From Limnohabitans sp. MMS-10A-178 (GTDB lineage: Bacteria; Pseudomonadota; Gammaproteobacteria; Burkholderiales; Burkholderiaceae_C), in assembly GCF_003063375.1 (NCBI RefSeq), contig NZ_NERY01000003.1:124001-188000 (forward strand): a stretch of DNA of 64,000 nucleotides, written 5' to 3'. Of this stretch, positions 49,338-58,590 are shown one piece after another. A model generated the notes under the pieces. That model was given only the letters and a program-made list of their open reading frames with translations. It was not told the origin of the DNA and ran no database searches. Each line of letters opens with the position of its first letter. Positions within the stretch are counted from its first letter, which is position 1. The translations under genes were made by a program, and so were the position numbers.

Positions 49338-50248
49338 ATGAATTGCTTGCAAACTTCGATTTGAGTCACAGGCAGCATATGTCCTCCGCTCACCACCGTA
49401 ACCTTTGTCCCAGGAATGCGAGTCCTTAAGTCTTCACCATTGAGCTTGCAATCGAGGATGCGATCTTCCTTGGCAAACAGCACGTGAACAGGTGTTTTCA
49501 TGCTGGCATATGAATCTTCAATTTGCGGCATGCTCCACTCTGCATTTTGCAAATCTGTCGATGCGCTGATGAAGGTTTGAGGTTTGAGTGACAAGATGCC
49601 TCCACCTCGAATTGCAAAATCAGAGGGAAATCTTTCAGGCCCAAAAATGAATTTCAAACTCTCTGACATCCTGAAAATTGTGCCAGGAATGGCCAGGGTC
49701 CAACCGAGAATGCTTCTCATGGTGGGCGATGAAATTTTGAGGGGTTTGAACGCTGGTGAGGGTTCGTCGGGCAAGCGCGTGAGGGGTGCGATGAGTGCCA
49801 GTGCCTTAATTTTGTCAGGATGGCGTTGCGCCGCGGCCAACGATATAGCGCCCCCCAAAGAGTGACCTACCAAAACGGCAGACTCAATTTGCAAATGGTC
49901 TAGCAAACTCACAATGGTGTCGGCTTGAGCTTCAAGGCTGGCATCGGCATTGGATGCACGTTTGGAATAACCGCAAGCAGGACGGTCTACGCAAATCACA
50001 CGGTGGGTTTCGGCCAAAGGTTTTGCCAAGCCATAAGTGAAATTTTGCAAATTGCCTGCCAAGCCGTGAATCATCAGAATGGCTGGCCCTTGGCCTTGAT
50101 CGATGTAATGCAAACGCGTATCGCCCAATTGAACAAACTTACCGGCAGGGGGCAAGAGATCTTCCGCCTTTTTGTTGGAAAAAGCTGCGAATCCGATCAA
50201 GCCAATCACACTTGTGGCGAGTAAAAATAAAATCCAGAGAGCCAACAT
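49319..50248 (-). CDS. Alpha/beta hydrolase with N-terminal membrane anchor
   Basis: 309-aa serine hydrolase. Residues 1-23 form a hydrophobic membrane segment without a clear cleavage site. The fold shows the oxyanion motif HGLAGN, the nucleophile elbow GHSLGG with Ser130, an acid in KEDRILD and a His in SGGHMLPVTQ. The substrate is unknown. It is the last gene of the minus-strand idonate/monooxygenase operon, 27 bp after the monooxygenase stop. An esterase or lactonase acting on Baeyer-Villiger products is a plausible inference. Confidence 0.88.
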   Translation of the reverse strand: MLALWILFLLATSVIGLIGFAAFSNKKAEDLLPPAGKFVQLGDTRLHYIDQGQGPAILMIHGLAGNLQNFTYGLAKPLAETHRVICVDRPACGYSKRASNADASLEAQADTIVSLLDHLQIESAVLVGHSLGGAISLAAAQRHPDKIKALALIAPLTRLPDEPSPAFKPLKISSPTMRSILGWTLAIPGTIFRMSESLKFIFGPERFPSDFAIRGGGILSLKPQTFISASTDLQNAEWSMPQIEDSYASMKTPVHVLFAKEDRILDCKLNGEDLRTRIPGTKVTVVSGGHMLPVTQIEVCKQFIQDVAG

Positions 50249-50275
50249 GTCGAAACCTCGAAGTGAACGTGCAAA

Positions 50276-51760
50276 TTAACTGAACTGCATGATGCCATCA
50301 TTCAGACGGGCATATTTGATCAGGAAAATATCCTTGATGTAGTTTTGATTCACTTGCCAGGGTGCGCGCGAGCCTTGCTTGGGTAAGATGCTGCTGGCAC
50401 GTTGAACGTAACCAGACGTGAACGACAAATAGTCTTGTTCTGCAACAGAAGCATCGCGAACTGGCACCACTTTTCGATAGCCATGTTGCCTCATGTAGTT
50501 CAATAGACGACAAGCATAAACAGCCGTGAGATCGGCCTTCAGGGTCCAAGATGCGTTGGTGTACCCGAAGGTCATGATGGCATTGGGCAAGCCTGACAAG
50601 CACATGCCGCGGTAGGCCATAGCCTGCGAGGGTTTGAAAGCCTGCCCATCGACCGTGACTTGAATATCTCCCAGCATGTTCAAAGACAGACCTGTGGCCG
50701 ACACAATGATGTCGGCTTCAAGAAACTGACCGCTGCTCAATTGCAGGCCTTTTTCGGTCACGGTTTGAATGGTATCTGTTACCACGCTGGCATGGCCGCG
50801 TCTGATTTGTTTGAACAAGTCGCCATCGGGAATCAGGCACAACCTTTGATCCCATGGTTTGTAGTCTGGCGAGAAATGCTGAGCTTGTTCGTCAGAGCGC
50901 AATTGCTTGGCAGCGATTTTGACCAAGTAACGTTTGACAAATTCGGGTTGGCTGCGGGCCAGTTGATACGACAACATGCCCAAGATCACATTTTTGGCGC
51001 GAGTGATTTGATACGCCAACTTGGAGGGCAAGAACTTTTGCAGAGTGAGTGAGAAGCCATCTTCAGCGGGGAGTGAAATGACATAGGTTGGAGAGCGCTG
51101 CAGCATGGTGACATGCGCGGCCTTTTTGGCCATTTCTGGCACCAATGTGACCGCCGTTGCGCCACTGCCGATGACCACCACTTTTTTCTGTTCGTAGTTG
51201 AGTTTCTCGGGCCAAAATTGAGGGTGAACCCAATCGCCCTTGAAACTGGCTTGTCCTGGAAAATTGGGTTGGTAGCCATTTTTATAGCTGTAATAACCGC
51301 AACAAAGATACAGAAATCGGGCTTTCAAGACCACGGGCTGGTCATTGTTTTTTTGGTTTGCGGTAAGCGTCCAGCATGCTTCACTGCTTGACCATGAGGC
51401 GTGAGTAACAGAGTGGCCATGGCGAATGTGCGGCGTGATGCCATTTTCGTCGGCCGTCTTTTGAATGTATTGCCGAATGGTGCTGCCATCAGCAATGGCT
51501 TTGTGATCGATCCAAGGTTTGAATGAATAGCCTAGGGTGTACATGTCGGAATCTGAGCGAATGCCAGGATATCGAAACAAGTCCCATGTGCCGCCAATGG
51601 CATCCCTTGATTCCAAAATGCACCAGCTGCTTTGGGAGCTGTGCATTTGCAAATGTTTGGCAGCACCAATGCCAGACAAGCCAGCACCCACAATCAAGAC
51701 ATCGATGATGGGATGGTCTGAAGCGCCATTGGACATGGCGGTTTGAGGCAAAACGCTCAT
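50276..51760 (-). CDS. Flavin-containing Baeyer-Villiger-type monooxygenase
   Basis: FAD- and NADPH-dependent class B monooxygenase, 494 aa. The N-terminal FAD Rossmann motif is IVGAGLSGIGAAKHL, followed by GGTWDLFRYPGIRSDSDMYTLGYSF. The fingerprint FKGDWVHPQFWP (173-184) fits FxGxxxHxxxW[P/D]. The second Rossmann motif is VVVIGSGATAVTL. The sequence resembles EthA/MymA-like enzymes. It would insert oxygen into a ketone or aldehyde to give an ester or lactone; the substrate is unknown. The ATG at 51760 lies two bases past the VOC-gene stop; a TTG two codons upstream is possible. Confidence 0.9.
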   Translation of the reverse strand: MSVLPQTAMSNGASDHPIIDVLIVGAGLSGIGAAKHLQMHSSQSSWCILESRDAIGGTWDLFRYPGIRSDSDMYTLGYSFKPWIDHKAIADGSTIRQYIQKTADENGITPHIRHGHSVTHASWSSSEACWTLTANQKNNDQPVVLKARFLYLCCGYYSYKNGYQPNFPGQASFKGDWVHPQFWPEKLNYEQKKVVVIGSGATAVTLVPEMAKKAAHVTMLQRSPTYVISLPAEDGFSLTLQKFLPSKLAYQITRAKNVILGMLSYQLARSQPEFVKRYLVKIAAKQLRSDEQAQHFSPDYKPWDQRLCLIPDGDLFKQIRRGHASVVTDTIQTVTEKGLQLSSGQFLEADIIVSATGLSLNMLGDIQVTVDGQAFKPSQAMAYRGMCLSGLPNAIMTFGYTNASWTLKADLTAVYACRLLNYMRQHGYRKVVPVRDASVAEQDYLSFTSGYVQRASSILPKQGSRAPWQVNQNYIKDIFLIKYARLNDGIMQFS

Positions 51761-51762
51761 GG

Positions 51763-52470
51763 TCAAATGCCTAAACTTTCTAAAGTGACCAGACCTTTGG
51801 GTGTTTGCAATGTGGCGACGATGTTGGCTGGACCCTCCGTCACATCGATGTTGCCCAGCATGATGGCCTCATAAGCCGCTTTGATCTTGCTTGCACTGGG
51901 GTGTGAAACTGTTAAAGATTTCAAGGACACACCAGAACGGGGCAAATGATTGCGAGGATGCAGTTGCATGGGGTCTGCCGCTTCAGGCTTGCCCCATTGA
52001 ATAAGGGTTGGCAGAGTGCCATTGAACAACCTGTCGCCGTCTGGCCGCACCGTAATTTGCCATTGCAACAAGCCCTTGGGGGTTTTGCGGCTTGCATGAA
52101 TAATGGGTCCGCGGTCAATGCCTTGGTTTTTCCAGGCATGTCGCGCGTCTTGAATGTTGTCTGTATTGACCACAAAATGTACCAAACGAGGTGACTTGGC
52201 CAACTCAGCTTGGAGTTGTTTGCTGTCCAAATCAAACCAACGCGCAGGTGGTGGTTTTTTCTCGATCACGGCATCCGGGTTGATGGCAATGATTTCGAAA
52301 TAGGCCACTGGAAACGCTGGCGTAGCGATTTTGAAAAGCCGATTGTGTGTGCCGTATTTTTCATGCTCACCCCCTGCAGCAGGTGTGATCCCCAGTGTGG
52401 CTTCACACCATTCAACGCCTTGTTGCAAGCTGTGCGCAGCCACCACCAAATGGTCAATTTGACTTTTCAT
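51763..52470 (-). CDS. VOC/glyoxalase-like domain protein
   Basis: 235-aa protein with an N-terminal vicinal-oxygen-chelate module (IDHLVVAAHSLQQGVEWCEATLGITPAAGGEHEKYGTHNRLFKI) of the Glyoxalase_3-like type. A central segment (VHFVVNTDNIQDARHAWKNQGI) and an extended C-terminal part follow. His in DHL and the Glu/His residues could be metal ligands, but no substrate can be named. The ATG overlaps the idnD stop by one base, and the monooxygenase starts 2 bp on. Confidence 0.82.
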   Translation of the reverse strand: MKSQIDHLVVAAHSLQQGVEWCEATLGITPAAGGEHEKYGTHNRLFKIATPAFPVAYFEIIAINPDAVIEKKPPPARWFDLDSKQLQAELAKSPRLVHFVVNTDNIQDARHAWKNQGIDRGPIIHASRKTPKGLLQWQITVRPDGDRLFNGTLPTLIQWGKPEAADPMQLHPRNHLPRSGVSLKSLTVSHPSASKIKAAYEAIMLGNIDVTEGPANIVATLQTPKGLVTLESLGI

Positions 52471-53510
52471 CAAGCGGCTTCAAATTCGATTTGAACTTTC
52501 AGTGATTGCGATTTGTCGCAAGCCAACTCAAAAGCTTCGATGGCTTTGTCCATCGGCAGAATGCCAGTAATCACTGGCTTGCCATTGACCAAACCTTCAT
52601 TCAAAAACTGTACAGCGGTGGCAAATTCTGCATGAAAGCGGAAGGTGCCTCGCATGTCGACTTCCTTGGCAACCAATTGGGTCATGGGCAAACTCATGTC
52701 GCCTCCCATGCCGACGGTAACCAACACGCCGCGCGGCATGATGACATCCAGGCCCGCTCGCAATGCAGGCTCGCTGCCGGAAGCTTCAAACACTGCTTCG
52801 AATTGACCTTTGTCTGCTTTGTATTTATCGAGCAACTCAGGCTGGGTTTTGAGGTTGATGGTTTCGTCGGCACCCATCTCTTTGGCGCACTTTAAGGGCA
52901 GGTCTGCAATGTCGGCTGCCACAATGCGGGCTGCACCTGCTCGGCGCAAAGCACCAATGAGGAGCGATCCAATGGGGCCGCAGCCTGTGACAAAGACCTG
53001 CTTGCCCAACACGCCACCAGCGCGCTGGATGGCATGCAGGCCAACAGAAAGAGGCTCGGCCAATGCCGCTTCTGAGAGGCTCAAGTGCTTGCCAATAGCA
53101 TGGGCTTGATAGGCCTCAATGATGAGCTGCTCAGCAAAAGCACCTTGAATATGAGGGAAGGGCATGGCACTGCCAAAAAATCGCATGTTGAGGCAATGGT
53201 TGTGTTGTCCCAGTTGGCAGTATCGGCAGGTGCCGCAAGGCCGAGATGGCGAAATGGCAATGCGTTGGCCCACTTCAAGGTGTTTGACATTGGCACCCAA
53301 GGCGCTCACCACACCAGAAATTTCATGGCCCAGTGCCATGGGTTGCTTGATTCTGACGGTGCCAAAGCCGCCGTGTTGGTAGTAATGCAAATCAGAACCG
53401 CAAATGCCGCCAAAGGCCACATTCACCCGAACCTGATTGGGGCCCATCGGAGGGAGCTCGGTGGTTTCAATTCTCAAATCTTTTGCTGAGTGACAAATGA
53501 GCGCGCGCAT
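52470..53510 (-). CDS. idnD: L-idonate 5-dehydrogenase
   Basis: Zinc-dependent medium-chain dehydrogenase, 346 aa, that oxidises L-idonate to 5-keto-D-gluconate. It aligns with E. coli IdnD: GGICGSDLHYYQHGGFGTVRIKQPMALGHE, structural zinc cysteines in CGTCRYCQLGQHNHC, MRFFGSAMPFPHIQGAF, and the NAD-binding VTGCGPIGSLLIGAL. It lies directly downstream of idnO and gluconokinase, which supports the substrate. Confidence 0.9.
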   Translation of the reverse strand: MRALICHSAKDLRIETTELPPMGPNQVRVNVAFGGICGSDLHYYQHGGFGTVRIKQPMALGHEISGVVSALGANVKHLEVGQRIAISPSRPCGTCRYCQLGQHNHCLNMRFFGSAMPFPHIQGAFAEQLIIEAYQAHAIGKHLSLSEAALAEPLSVGLHAIQRAGGVLGKQVFVTGCGPIGSLLIGALRRAGAARIVAADIADLPLKCAKEMGADETINLKTQPELLDKYKADKGQFEAVFEASGSEPALRAGLDVIMPRGVLVTVGMGGDMSLPMTQLVAKEVDMRGTFRFHAEFATAVQFLNEGLVNGKPVITGILPMDKAIEAFELACDKSQSLKVQIEFEAA

Positions 53511-53533
53511 GAATTTGTTTGGAGTTGCAATGC

Positions 53534-54304
53534 TTAGAGTGTAGCGGTGACGCCGCCATCAACATAGAGAATATGGCCATTGACGAATTTGGAGGCATCG
53601 CTGGCCAAAAAGACAGCAGCACCGCCTAAATCCGCAACATCGCCCCAGCGTCTGCTGGGGGTGCGGCCCACCAACCAAGAGGAAAACTGAGGATCATCTA
53701 CCAATTTTTGATTCAATTCAGTTTTGAAATAACCTGGGCCAATGCCATTGACGTTGATGCCAAAGGGTCCCCAATCGATGGCCATGCCCTTGGTGAACAT
53801 TTTGAGCGCGCCTTTACTGGCGGTGTAGGGCGCAATGCCGGGGCGACCCAACTCACTTTGCACAGAGCAGATGTTGATGATCTTGCCGCGACCACGCGGA
53901 ATCATTTTTTGCGCCACAGTTTTACCAACGTAGTAAACACTGTCGAGGTTGGTGCGCATGAGGGTGTGCCAATCTTCGTCCTTGTACTCATGCAAAGGAC
54001 CGCGAATTTGCATACCGGCGTTGTTGATCAAAATTTCAAGCGCGCCTACATCGGTTTCTATTCTGTTGACAGCCGACACCACATCTTGAGCATGGGTCAC
54101 GTCAAAAACAGATTGGCTGACCTTCAAGCCCTCGCCCTGAAGCGTGGCTACCGCCGCTGCTACTTTGTCAGCGTTGCGTCCATTGAGAATGACATGGGCA
54201 CCCGCTTCGCCCAGAGCACGGGCCAGTGCAAAGCCGATACCTGCAGAAGACCCGGTGATCAGGGCCAGTTTGCCCTTCAGTTGGAATGATTGAAGTACTG
54301 TCAT
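53534..54304 (-). CDS. idnO: 5-keto-D-gluconate 5-reductase (SDR)
   Basis: Short-chain dehydrogenase, 256 aa, reducing 5-ketogluconate to D-gluconate. It has the cofactor motif ITGSSAGIGFALARAL, NNAGMQIRGPLHEY, the catalytic Ser in NICSVQSELGRPG and YxxxK in PYTASKGALK. The C-terminal LASDASKFVNGHILYVDGG is typical. The match to IdnO/gluconate 5-dehydrogenase is strong, and its partner IdnD is adjacent. Confidence 0.9.
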   Translation of the reverse strand: MTVLQSFQLKGKLALITGSSAGIGFALARALGEAGAHVILNGRNADKVAAAVATLQGEGLKVSQSVFDVTHAQDVVSAVNRIETDVGALEILINNAGMQIRGPLHEYKDEDWHTLMRTNLDSVYYVGKTVAQKMIPRGRGKIINICSVQSELGRPGIAPYTASKGALKMFTKGMAIDWGPFGINVNGIGPGYFKTELNQKLVDDPQFSSWLVGRTPSRRWGDVADLGGAAVFLASDASKFVNGHILYVDGGVTATL

Positions 54305-54319
54305 ATTGGATTTTTGAAT

Positions 54320-54877
54320 TTAGCTCGTATGTCTAAGCGTATCTTCTTGGTAAGCCACTAACTTGGCCATGGCATTTTCCAAAAGATCGGATACAGCCTG
54401 ATTGATACTGAGTGCAATGACATCAGTTTCATAAGCACTGGGTCTTTCCAAGGTTTGCAATTGACTGGCTAACAACCCAGCCTGCATGTAATGGCCCTTG
54501 CGATCTTGCATGCGTTGCTTGATCAACTCAGGCTGTCCGTCTAAAAATAGAAAAACAAGGGGGCCAGCTTGCTGCCGAATACGATCTCTGTAAACGCGTT
54601 TGAGCGCCGAGCATGACACGATGGCGCCGGCTGTACCTACAGGGCTTTGCGCGTCATGGGCAAGGTAGTGGGCAATGCGATCTAACCAAGGCCAACGGTC
54701 GGCATCTTCTAGTGCAATGCCGGCACTCATCTTGGCCACACTTTCGGGCAGGTGAAGTTCATCGCCATCTTTCATGCGCAAGCCAAGTGACTTTGCAAGT
54801 CCCTCGGCCAGCGTTGATTTTCCGGATCCAGAAACACCCATCACGATGATGCGAAGTGGAGAAGCTGCTTTGCGCAT
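54320..54877 (-). CDS. gntK: Gluconokinase
   Basis: Phosphorylates D-gluconate to 6-phosphogluconate. The 185-aa protein has Walker A GVSGSGKST (residues 14-22), GDELHLPESVAKMSAGIALEDADRWPWL and SCSALKRVYRDRIR, diagnostic of GntK/IdnK. The ATG at 54877 is selected. A TTG at 54922 would add 15 residues; neither start has a strong ribosome-binding site. Confidence 0.93.
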   Translation of the reverse strand: MRKAASPLRIIVMGVSGSGKSTLAEGLAKSLGLRMKDGDELHLPESVAKMSAGIALEDADRWPWLDRIAHYLAHDAQSPVGTAGAIVSCSALKRVYRDRIRQQAGPLVFLFLDGQPELIKQRMQDRKGHYMQAGLLASQLQTLERPSAYETDVIALSINQAVSDLLENAMAKLVAYQEDTLRHTS

Positions 54878-54939
54878 CAGTTCGTGTTGCAACTCATGCG
54901 AGGTGAATCGCTTGAGTTGCAAACAACATCAATCAGACA

Positions 54940-55938
54940 TCAATCAGCTTTAGCGCCAGAGGCTTTAACAATGGGGCCCCAGCGTTGCACTTCGGCTCTG
55001 CTCATTTCGGCCATGGTTTCTGGGCTGGTGCCCATGATGATGTAACCCAGCTCTGTCATGCGTTTGACAAACTCGGGTGACTTGGTGCCTTTGATGGCCT
55101 CTGCATTGAGTCGCATCACTACATCACGAGGTGTGTTGGCGGGCACTGACAAGCCAAACCACACGCCAGATTCATAACCCGCTACACCCGCCTCAGCAAG
55201 GGTGGGCAAGTCGGGCAACAGGGGGTCGCGCTTTGCGCCAGTGGTGGCCAGCGCACGGAGCTTGCCAGACTTGATGTGAGGAATGGCAGACGGGATGTTG
55301 TCAAACATCATCATGACTTGGCCGCCCAAAAGGTCGTTTAGCGCTGGTGCGCTGCCTTTGTAAGGAATGTGGGTCATGTTGATGTTGGTGAGCGATCTGA
55401 ACATTTCGCCCGACATGTGAATGCTGGTGCCGCTGCCGCTAGAAGCGTAATTGACCGGCTGAGCTTTGGCCAGAGCAATCACTTCAGCCACAGAGTTGGC
55501 TTTGACTGATGGGTGCAAGACCAACACATTGTTTAGGGAAACCAAGGCCGAAACAGGTGCCAGATCTTTGTTAGGGTCAAAGGGCATCTTGGCATACAGC
55601 GCTGGGTTGATGGCTTGGATACCGCTGGTGGTCATGAAGATGGTGTAGCCATCGGGTGCCGCACGGGCTGCATCGGCGCCGCCGATATTGCCACCTGCGC
55701 CGGGTTTGTTGTCAACCGTCACAGGTTGGCCCAAATTTTTGGACAACTCTTGGGCAATGGCGCGAGATGCAATGTCAACAGCACCGCCTGGGGGGAAGGG
55801 ACAAACCAAGCGAATGGCTTTGTTTGGAAAAGCTTGCGCCAAAGCTGCAGGCGCAGTAAGCAAAGCACCCGCCATGCTCACTGAGAGTGCCAAAGAAGAG
55901 ACCCATGAGAAGGATGGGCGTAACTTGAATGATGCCAT
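54940..55938 (-). CDS. Bug/TctC-type tripartite tricarboxylate transporter binding protein
   Basis: Periplasmic solute receptor, 332 aa, with an N-terminal signal peptide (basic start, hydrophobic core, cleavage near ALAQA, about residue 35). The mature part starts FPNKAIRLVCPFPPGGAVDIASRAIAQ and has NKPGAGGNIGGADAARAAPDGYT, both typical of the Bug family. No TctA or TctB membrane genes lie nearby, so it must use a carrier encoded elsewhere or act as an orphan receptor. It has a good AGGAG site and is the first gene of the operon; a sugar acid ligand is inferred from context. Confidence 0.9.
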   Translation of the reverse strand: MASFKLRPSFSWVSSLALSVSMAGALLTAPAALAQAFPNKAIRLVCPFPPGGAVDIASRAIAQELSKNLGQPVTVDNKPGAGGNIGGADAARAAPDGYTIFMTTSGIQAINPALYAKMPFDPNKDLAPVSALVSLNNVLVLHPSVKANSVAEVIALAKAQPVNYASSGSGTSIHMSGEMFRSLTNINMTHIPYKGSAPALNDLLGGQVMMMFDNIPSAIPHIKSGKLRALATTGAKRDPLLPDLPTLAEAGVAGYESGVWFGLSVPANTPRDVVMRLNAEAIKGTKSPEFVKRMTELGYIIMGTSPETMAEMSRAEVQRWGPIVKASGAKAD

Positions 55939-56116
55939 GTAGAGCTCCTAAAGATCGAAATTGAACGCCAAGCCTATTTGACTTTTGGTATTTTGAGCAC
56001 AGGATATTCCCTTGATTCTGTGAACTGTCCTGACAACAAATTTTTTCAAATCCGAGGTTTAATAGGGGCATTCAAAAATACGCCCTTGGACTTTTAAACA
56101 GTTTCAACCAGTTTGC

Positions 56117-57289
56117 ATGCCAGCTATTCCATCTCTTCTTTTGAATTTGGGCCACGCGCTTGATCATTTGTTTCTATTGATTTTTGCCACGGCTGTCAGC
56201 GCTATTGCTCTCGATTTTGGGGTGGGCCGGTGGGAAGACATGATGCCTTACACCGTAGGCGCTTTCTTGATGTTTGGGCTGGGCTCAATCCCTGCGGGAA
56301 GGTTGGGAGATTTATGGGGCCGTCGGCAAATGATGCTGGTGTTCTTTTTTGGCATGGGTTTGTCTGCCATTGCTGTTGCATTCACTCAAACCCCCTTGCA
56401 AATGGGCATGGCGCTCACGGTTTTGGGTATTTTTTCAGCCATCTATCACCCCGTGGGCATTCCCATGCTGGTTCAGAGGTCAGAGCGTCCAGGTTTTACC
56501 ATTGGCGTCAATGGACTCGCAGGCAATTTGGGCATTGCGCTTGCGGCGCTTTCAACGGGCTTCTTGGTGGCTTGGCAGGGTTGGCGAGTGGCTTTTGTGG
56601 TGCCTGGCTTGGTTTCTATTGTTTGTGGTGTTGCGTTTGCCATGACGGCCCCGCATGAATCCGGGGCGCCAGCCAAAAAGAAAGCCAGTTCGGTTCAATT
56701 GCCCAAGCACTTGGCTTGGCGCACTTTTGTGGTCATGGTGGCCACCGCCACCACCACCAGTTTGTTGTTCAACATCACGACCAATGGCAATGCGCAGTTG
56801 TTGGCCGAACGCCTTGATGGCTTGGTCAACGACCCCTCTCGCTTGGGCATGTTGCTTGCCGCCATTTATGCGGTAGCGTCATTGGCACAGTTGGTGGTAG
56901 GGCGTTTGCTCGACTTATGGCCTGTGAAGCCTTTGTTTTTTTCAATCTTGTTGATGCAAATTCTGGCCTTTGGCGCAGCCTCGCAAACGACGGGTTGGGT
57001 TTGGTACGCAGCCGCCATCTTCTACATGGTGATGGTCTTTGCCTCCATTCCATTCAGCGACACCATGGTGGTTCGCTATATTGACGACGCCATGCGATCT
57101 CGGGTGAGTGGCACCCGGATTGCCATCTCGTTTGGCATTAGTTCCATGGCTGTCTATATGCTAGGCCCAGTAGTGAAGGCTGCAGGCTTTACGCAGTTGA
57201 TGATGGCCTTGTCTGTGGTGGCTGCCTTGGGTGCCTTGATTGTGCTTTTTCTGCCCAATGAAGCCCAAATGAACGCCAATTTAAAGTAA
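56117..57289 (+). CDS. MFS transporter
   Basis: 390-aa inner-membrane major-facilitator protein with about 12 hydrophobic segments. The MFS signature after TM2 is GRLGDLWGRRQMM, and the central cytoplasmic loop (HESGAPAKKKASSVQLPK) is basic. No strong homologue name can be given; it resembles general exporters. It diverges from the Bug-idn operon, so it may move a substrate or product of that pathway, but this is only positional. Confidence 0.85.
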   Translation: MPAIPSLLLNLGHALDHLFLLIFATAVSAIALDFGVGRWEDMMPYTVGAFLMFGLGSIPAGRLGDLWGRRQMMLVFFFGMGLSAIAVAFTQTPLQMGMALTVLGIFSAIYHPVGIPMLVQRSERPGFTIGVNGLAGNLGIALAALSTGFLVAWQGWRVAFVVPGLVSIVCGVAFAMTAPHESGAPAKKKASSVQLPKHLAWRTFVVMVATATTTSLLFNITTNGNAQLLAERLDGLVNDPSRLGMLLAAIYAVASLAQLVVGRLLDLWPVKPLFFSILLMQILAFGAASQTTGWVWYAAAIFYMVMVFASIPFSDTMVVRYIDDAMRSRVSGTRIAISFGISSMAVYMLGPVVKAAGFTQLMMALSVVAALGALIVLFLPNEAQMNANLK

Positions 57290-57311
57290 ATTTGCAAGCC
57301 TTAATTCAGCC

Positions 57312-58571
57312 ATGAAACTACCGAACAGTCTGCGTGCGCTTCAGCACCGGAATTTTCGGTTGTTTATCATGGGGCAGGGCACCTCTCAAATTGGCAACTG
57401 GGTACAACTGATTGCCACCAGTTGGTTGGTTTACAGCCTCTCTGGCTCAACCTTCATTCTGGGTTTGTCTGCCTTCAGTTTGCAGATTCCCATGTTGTTG
57501 ATCACGCCATTTGCTGGTGTCTTGCTCGACCGCTTAGACGTGCGGCGTGTTTTGTTTGCAACCAACACCCTGGCCATGCTGCAATCGGTAGTCATGCTGG
57601 CCTTGGTGGTCAGCGGGCGAATCGAGGCTTGGCACATCGTCGTCGGAAATGCGGTGCTGGGTTTTGGCAACGCCTTTGATGCACCCGCCAGGCAGGCTCT
57701 TATTTCCAAACTCTTGCCCAACCGGCAAGAACTGACCAATGCCATTGCGCTCAATTCAACTGTGATGAATGGCGCCAGATTCATTGGGCCGATGTTGGGT
57801 GGTTTGATCACCGCTGCATTTGGTGAAGTGTGGAGTTTTGCCACCAATTGTGTGATGCGACTAGCCGTCATTTCCGCATTGCGGGCCAGTCAAATTGCCC
57901 CTCATGTCAACCGTCAAGCCTCTGCGGGACTGTTCAGGCAACTCATGGCGGGAATTGAATACGCTTACGGCTTTTTTCCAAGCCGATGTGCATTGCTCTT
58001 GTTGGCCGTAAGCAGTTTTTGCTTGCAGTCTTACGCCTCACTCATGCCTTGGTTTGCCAGTGAGCGGTTTCATGGCGACTCTAGAACCTTGGGTTTGCTG
58101 TACAGCTCGGCGGGGCTTGGCGCAGTTTGCGGCATGCTCTACTTGGCGTCGCGAACCAATATCCGAGGTTTGTTCAAAGTCATTGGATGGAATGCTGGCG
58201 CGGCGGGGCTGATGCTGGTCGCCTTTTCTTTCGCTGAGAGCTTTTGGTTGGCGCTTCCTTTGTTGTTTGTATCGGCCCTTGGCATGATGGTCACAGCTGC
58301 CTCGACCAACACCGTGCTTCAAAGCATCGTGCCCGATGAATTGCGGGGGCGCGTGGCAGCCTTGTATGTCATGTCTTTCCTTGGCATGTCGCCCGTGGGG
58401 TCACTTTGCTCTGGCTGGTTGGCTGACCACATTGGTAGTCCATCCGCCTTGGCGCTGTTTGGCACTATAGGTTTGGTGGCTGCGCTTGTTTATGCCTATT
58501 ACTTTCAGCGTATTCGCGCAGACATCTTGCCTTTGTATCAGGCATTGGAAATTCCCCCTCACGATGAATGA
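57312..58571 (+). CDS. MFS transporter, EntS/MFS_3-like
   Basis: 419-aa integral membrane protein of the enterobactin-exporter-like MFS_3 group. The N-terminus RNFRLFIMGQGTSQIGNWVQLIATSWLVYSLSGS and LLDRLDVRRVL fit the group. It lies 22 bp after the preceding MFS gene and is probably co-transcribed with it. The substrate is unknown. A tandem repeat follows its stop. Confidence 0.85.
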   Translation: MKLPNSLRALQHRNFRLFIMGQGTSQIGNWVQLIATSWLVYSLSGSTFILGLSAFSLQIPMLLITPFAGVLLDRLDVRRVLFATNTLAMLQSVVMLALVVSGRIEAWHIVVGNAVLGFGNAFDAPARQALISKLLPNRQELTNAIALNSTVMNGARFIGPMLGGLITAAFGEVWSFATNCVMRLAVISALRASQIAPHVNRQASAGLFRQLMAGIEYAYGFFPSRCALLLLAVSSFCLQSYASLMPWFASERFHGDSRTLGLLYSSAGLGAVCGMLYLASRTNIRGLFKVIGWNAGAAGLMLVAFSFAESFWLALPLLFVSALGMMVTAASTNTVLQSIVPDELRGRVAALYVMSFLGMSPVGSLCSGWLADHIGSPSALALFGTIGLVAALVYAYYFQRIRADILPLYQALEIPPHDE

Positions 58572-58590
58572 GTGAGGGCGACTTTCTGGG

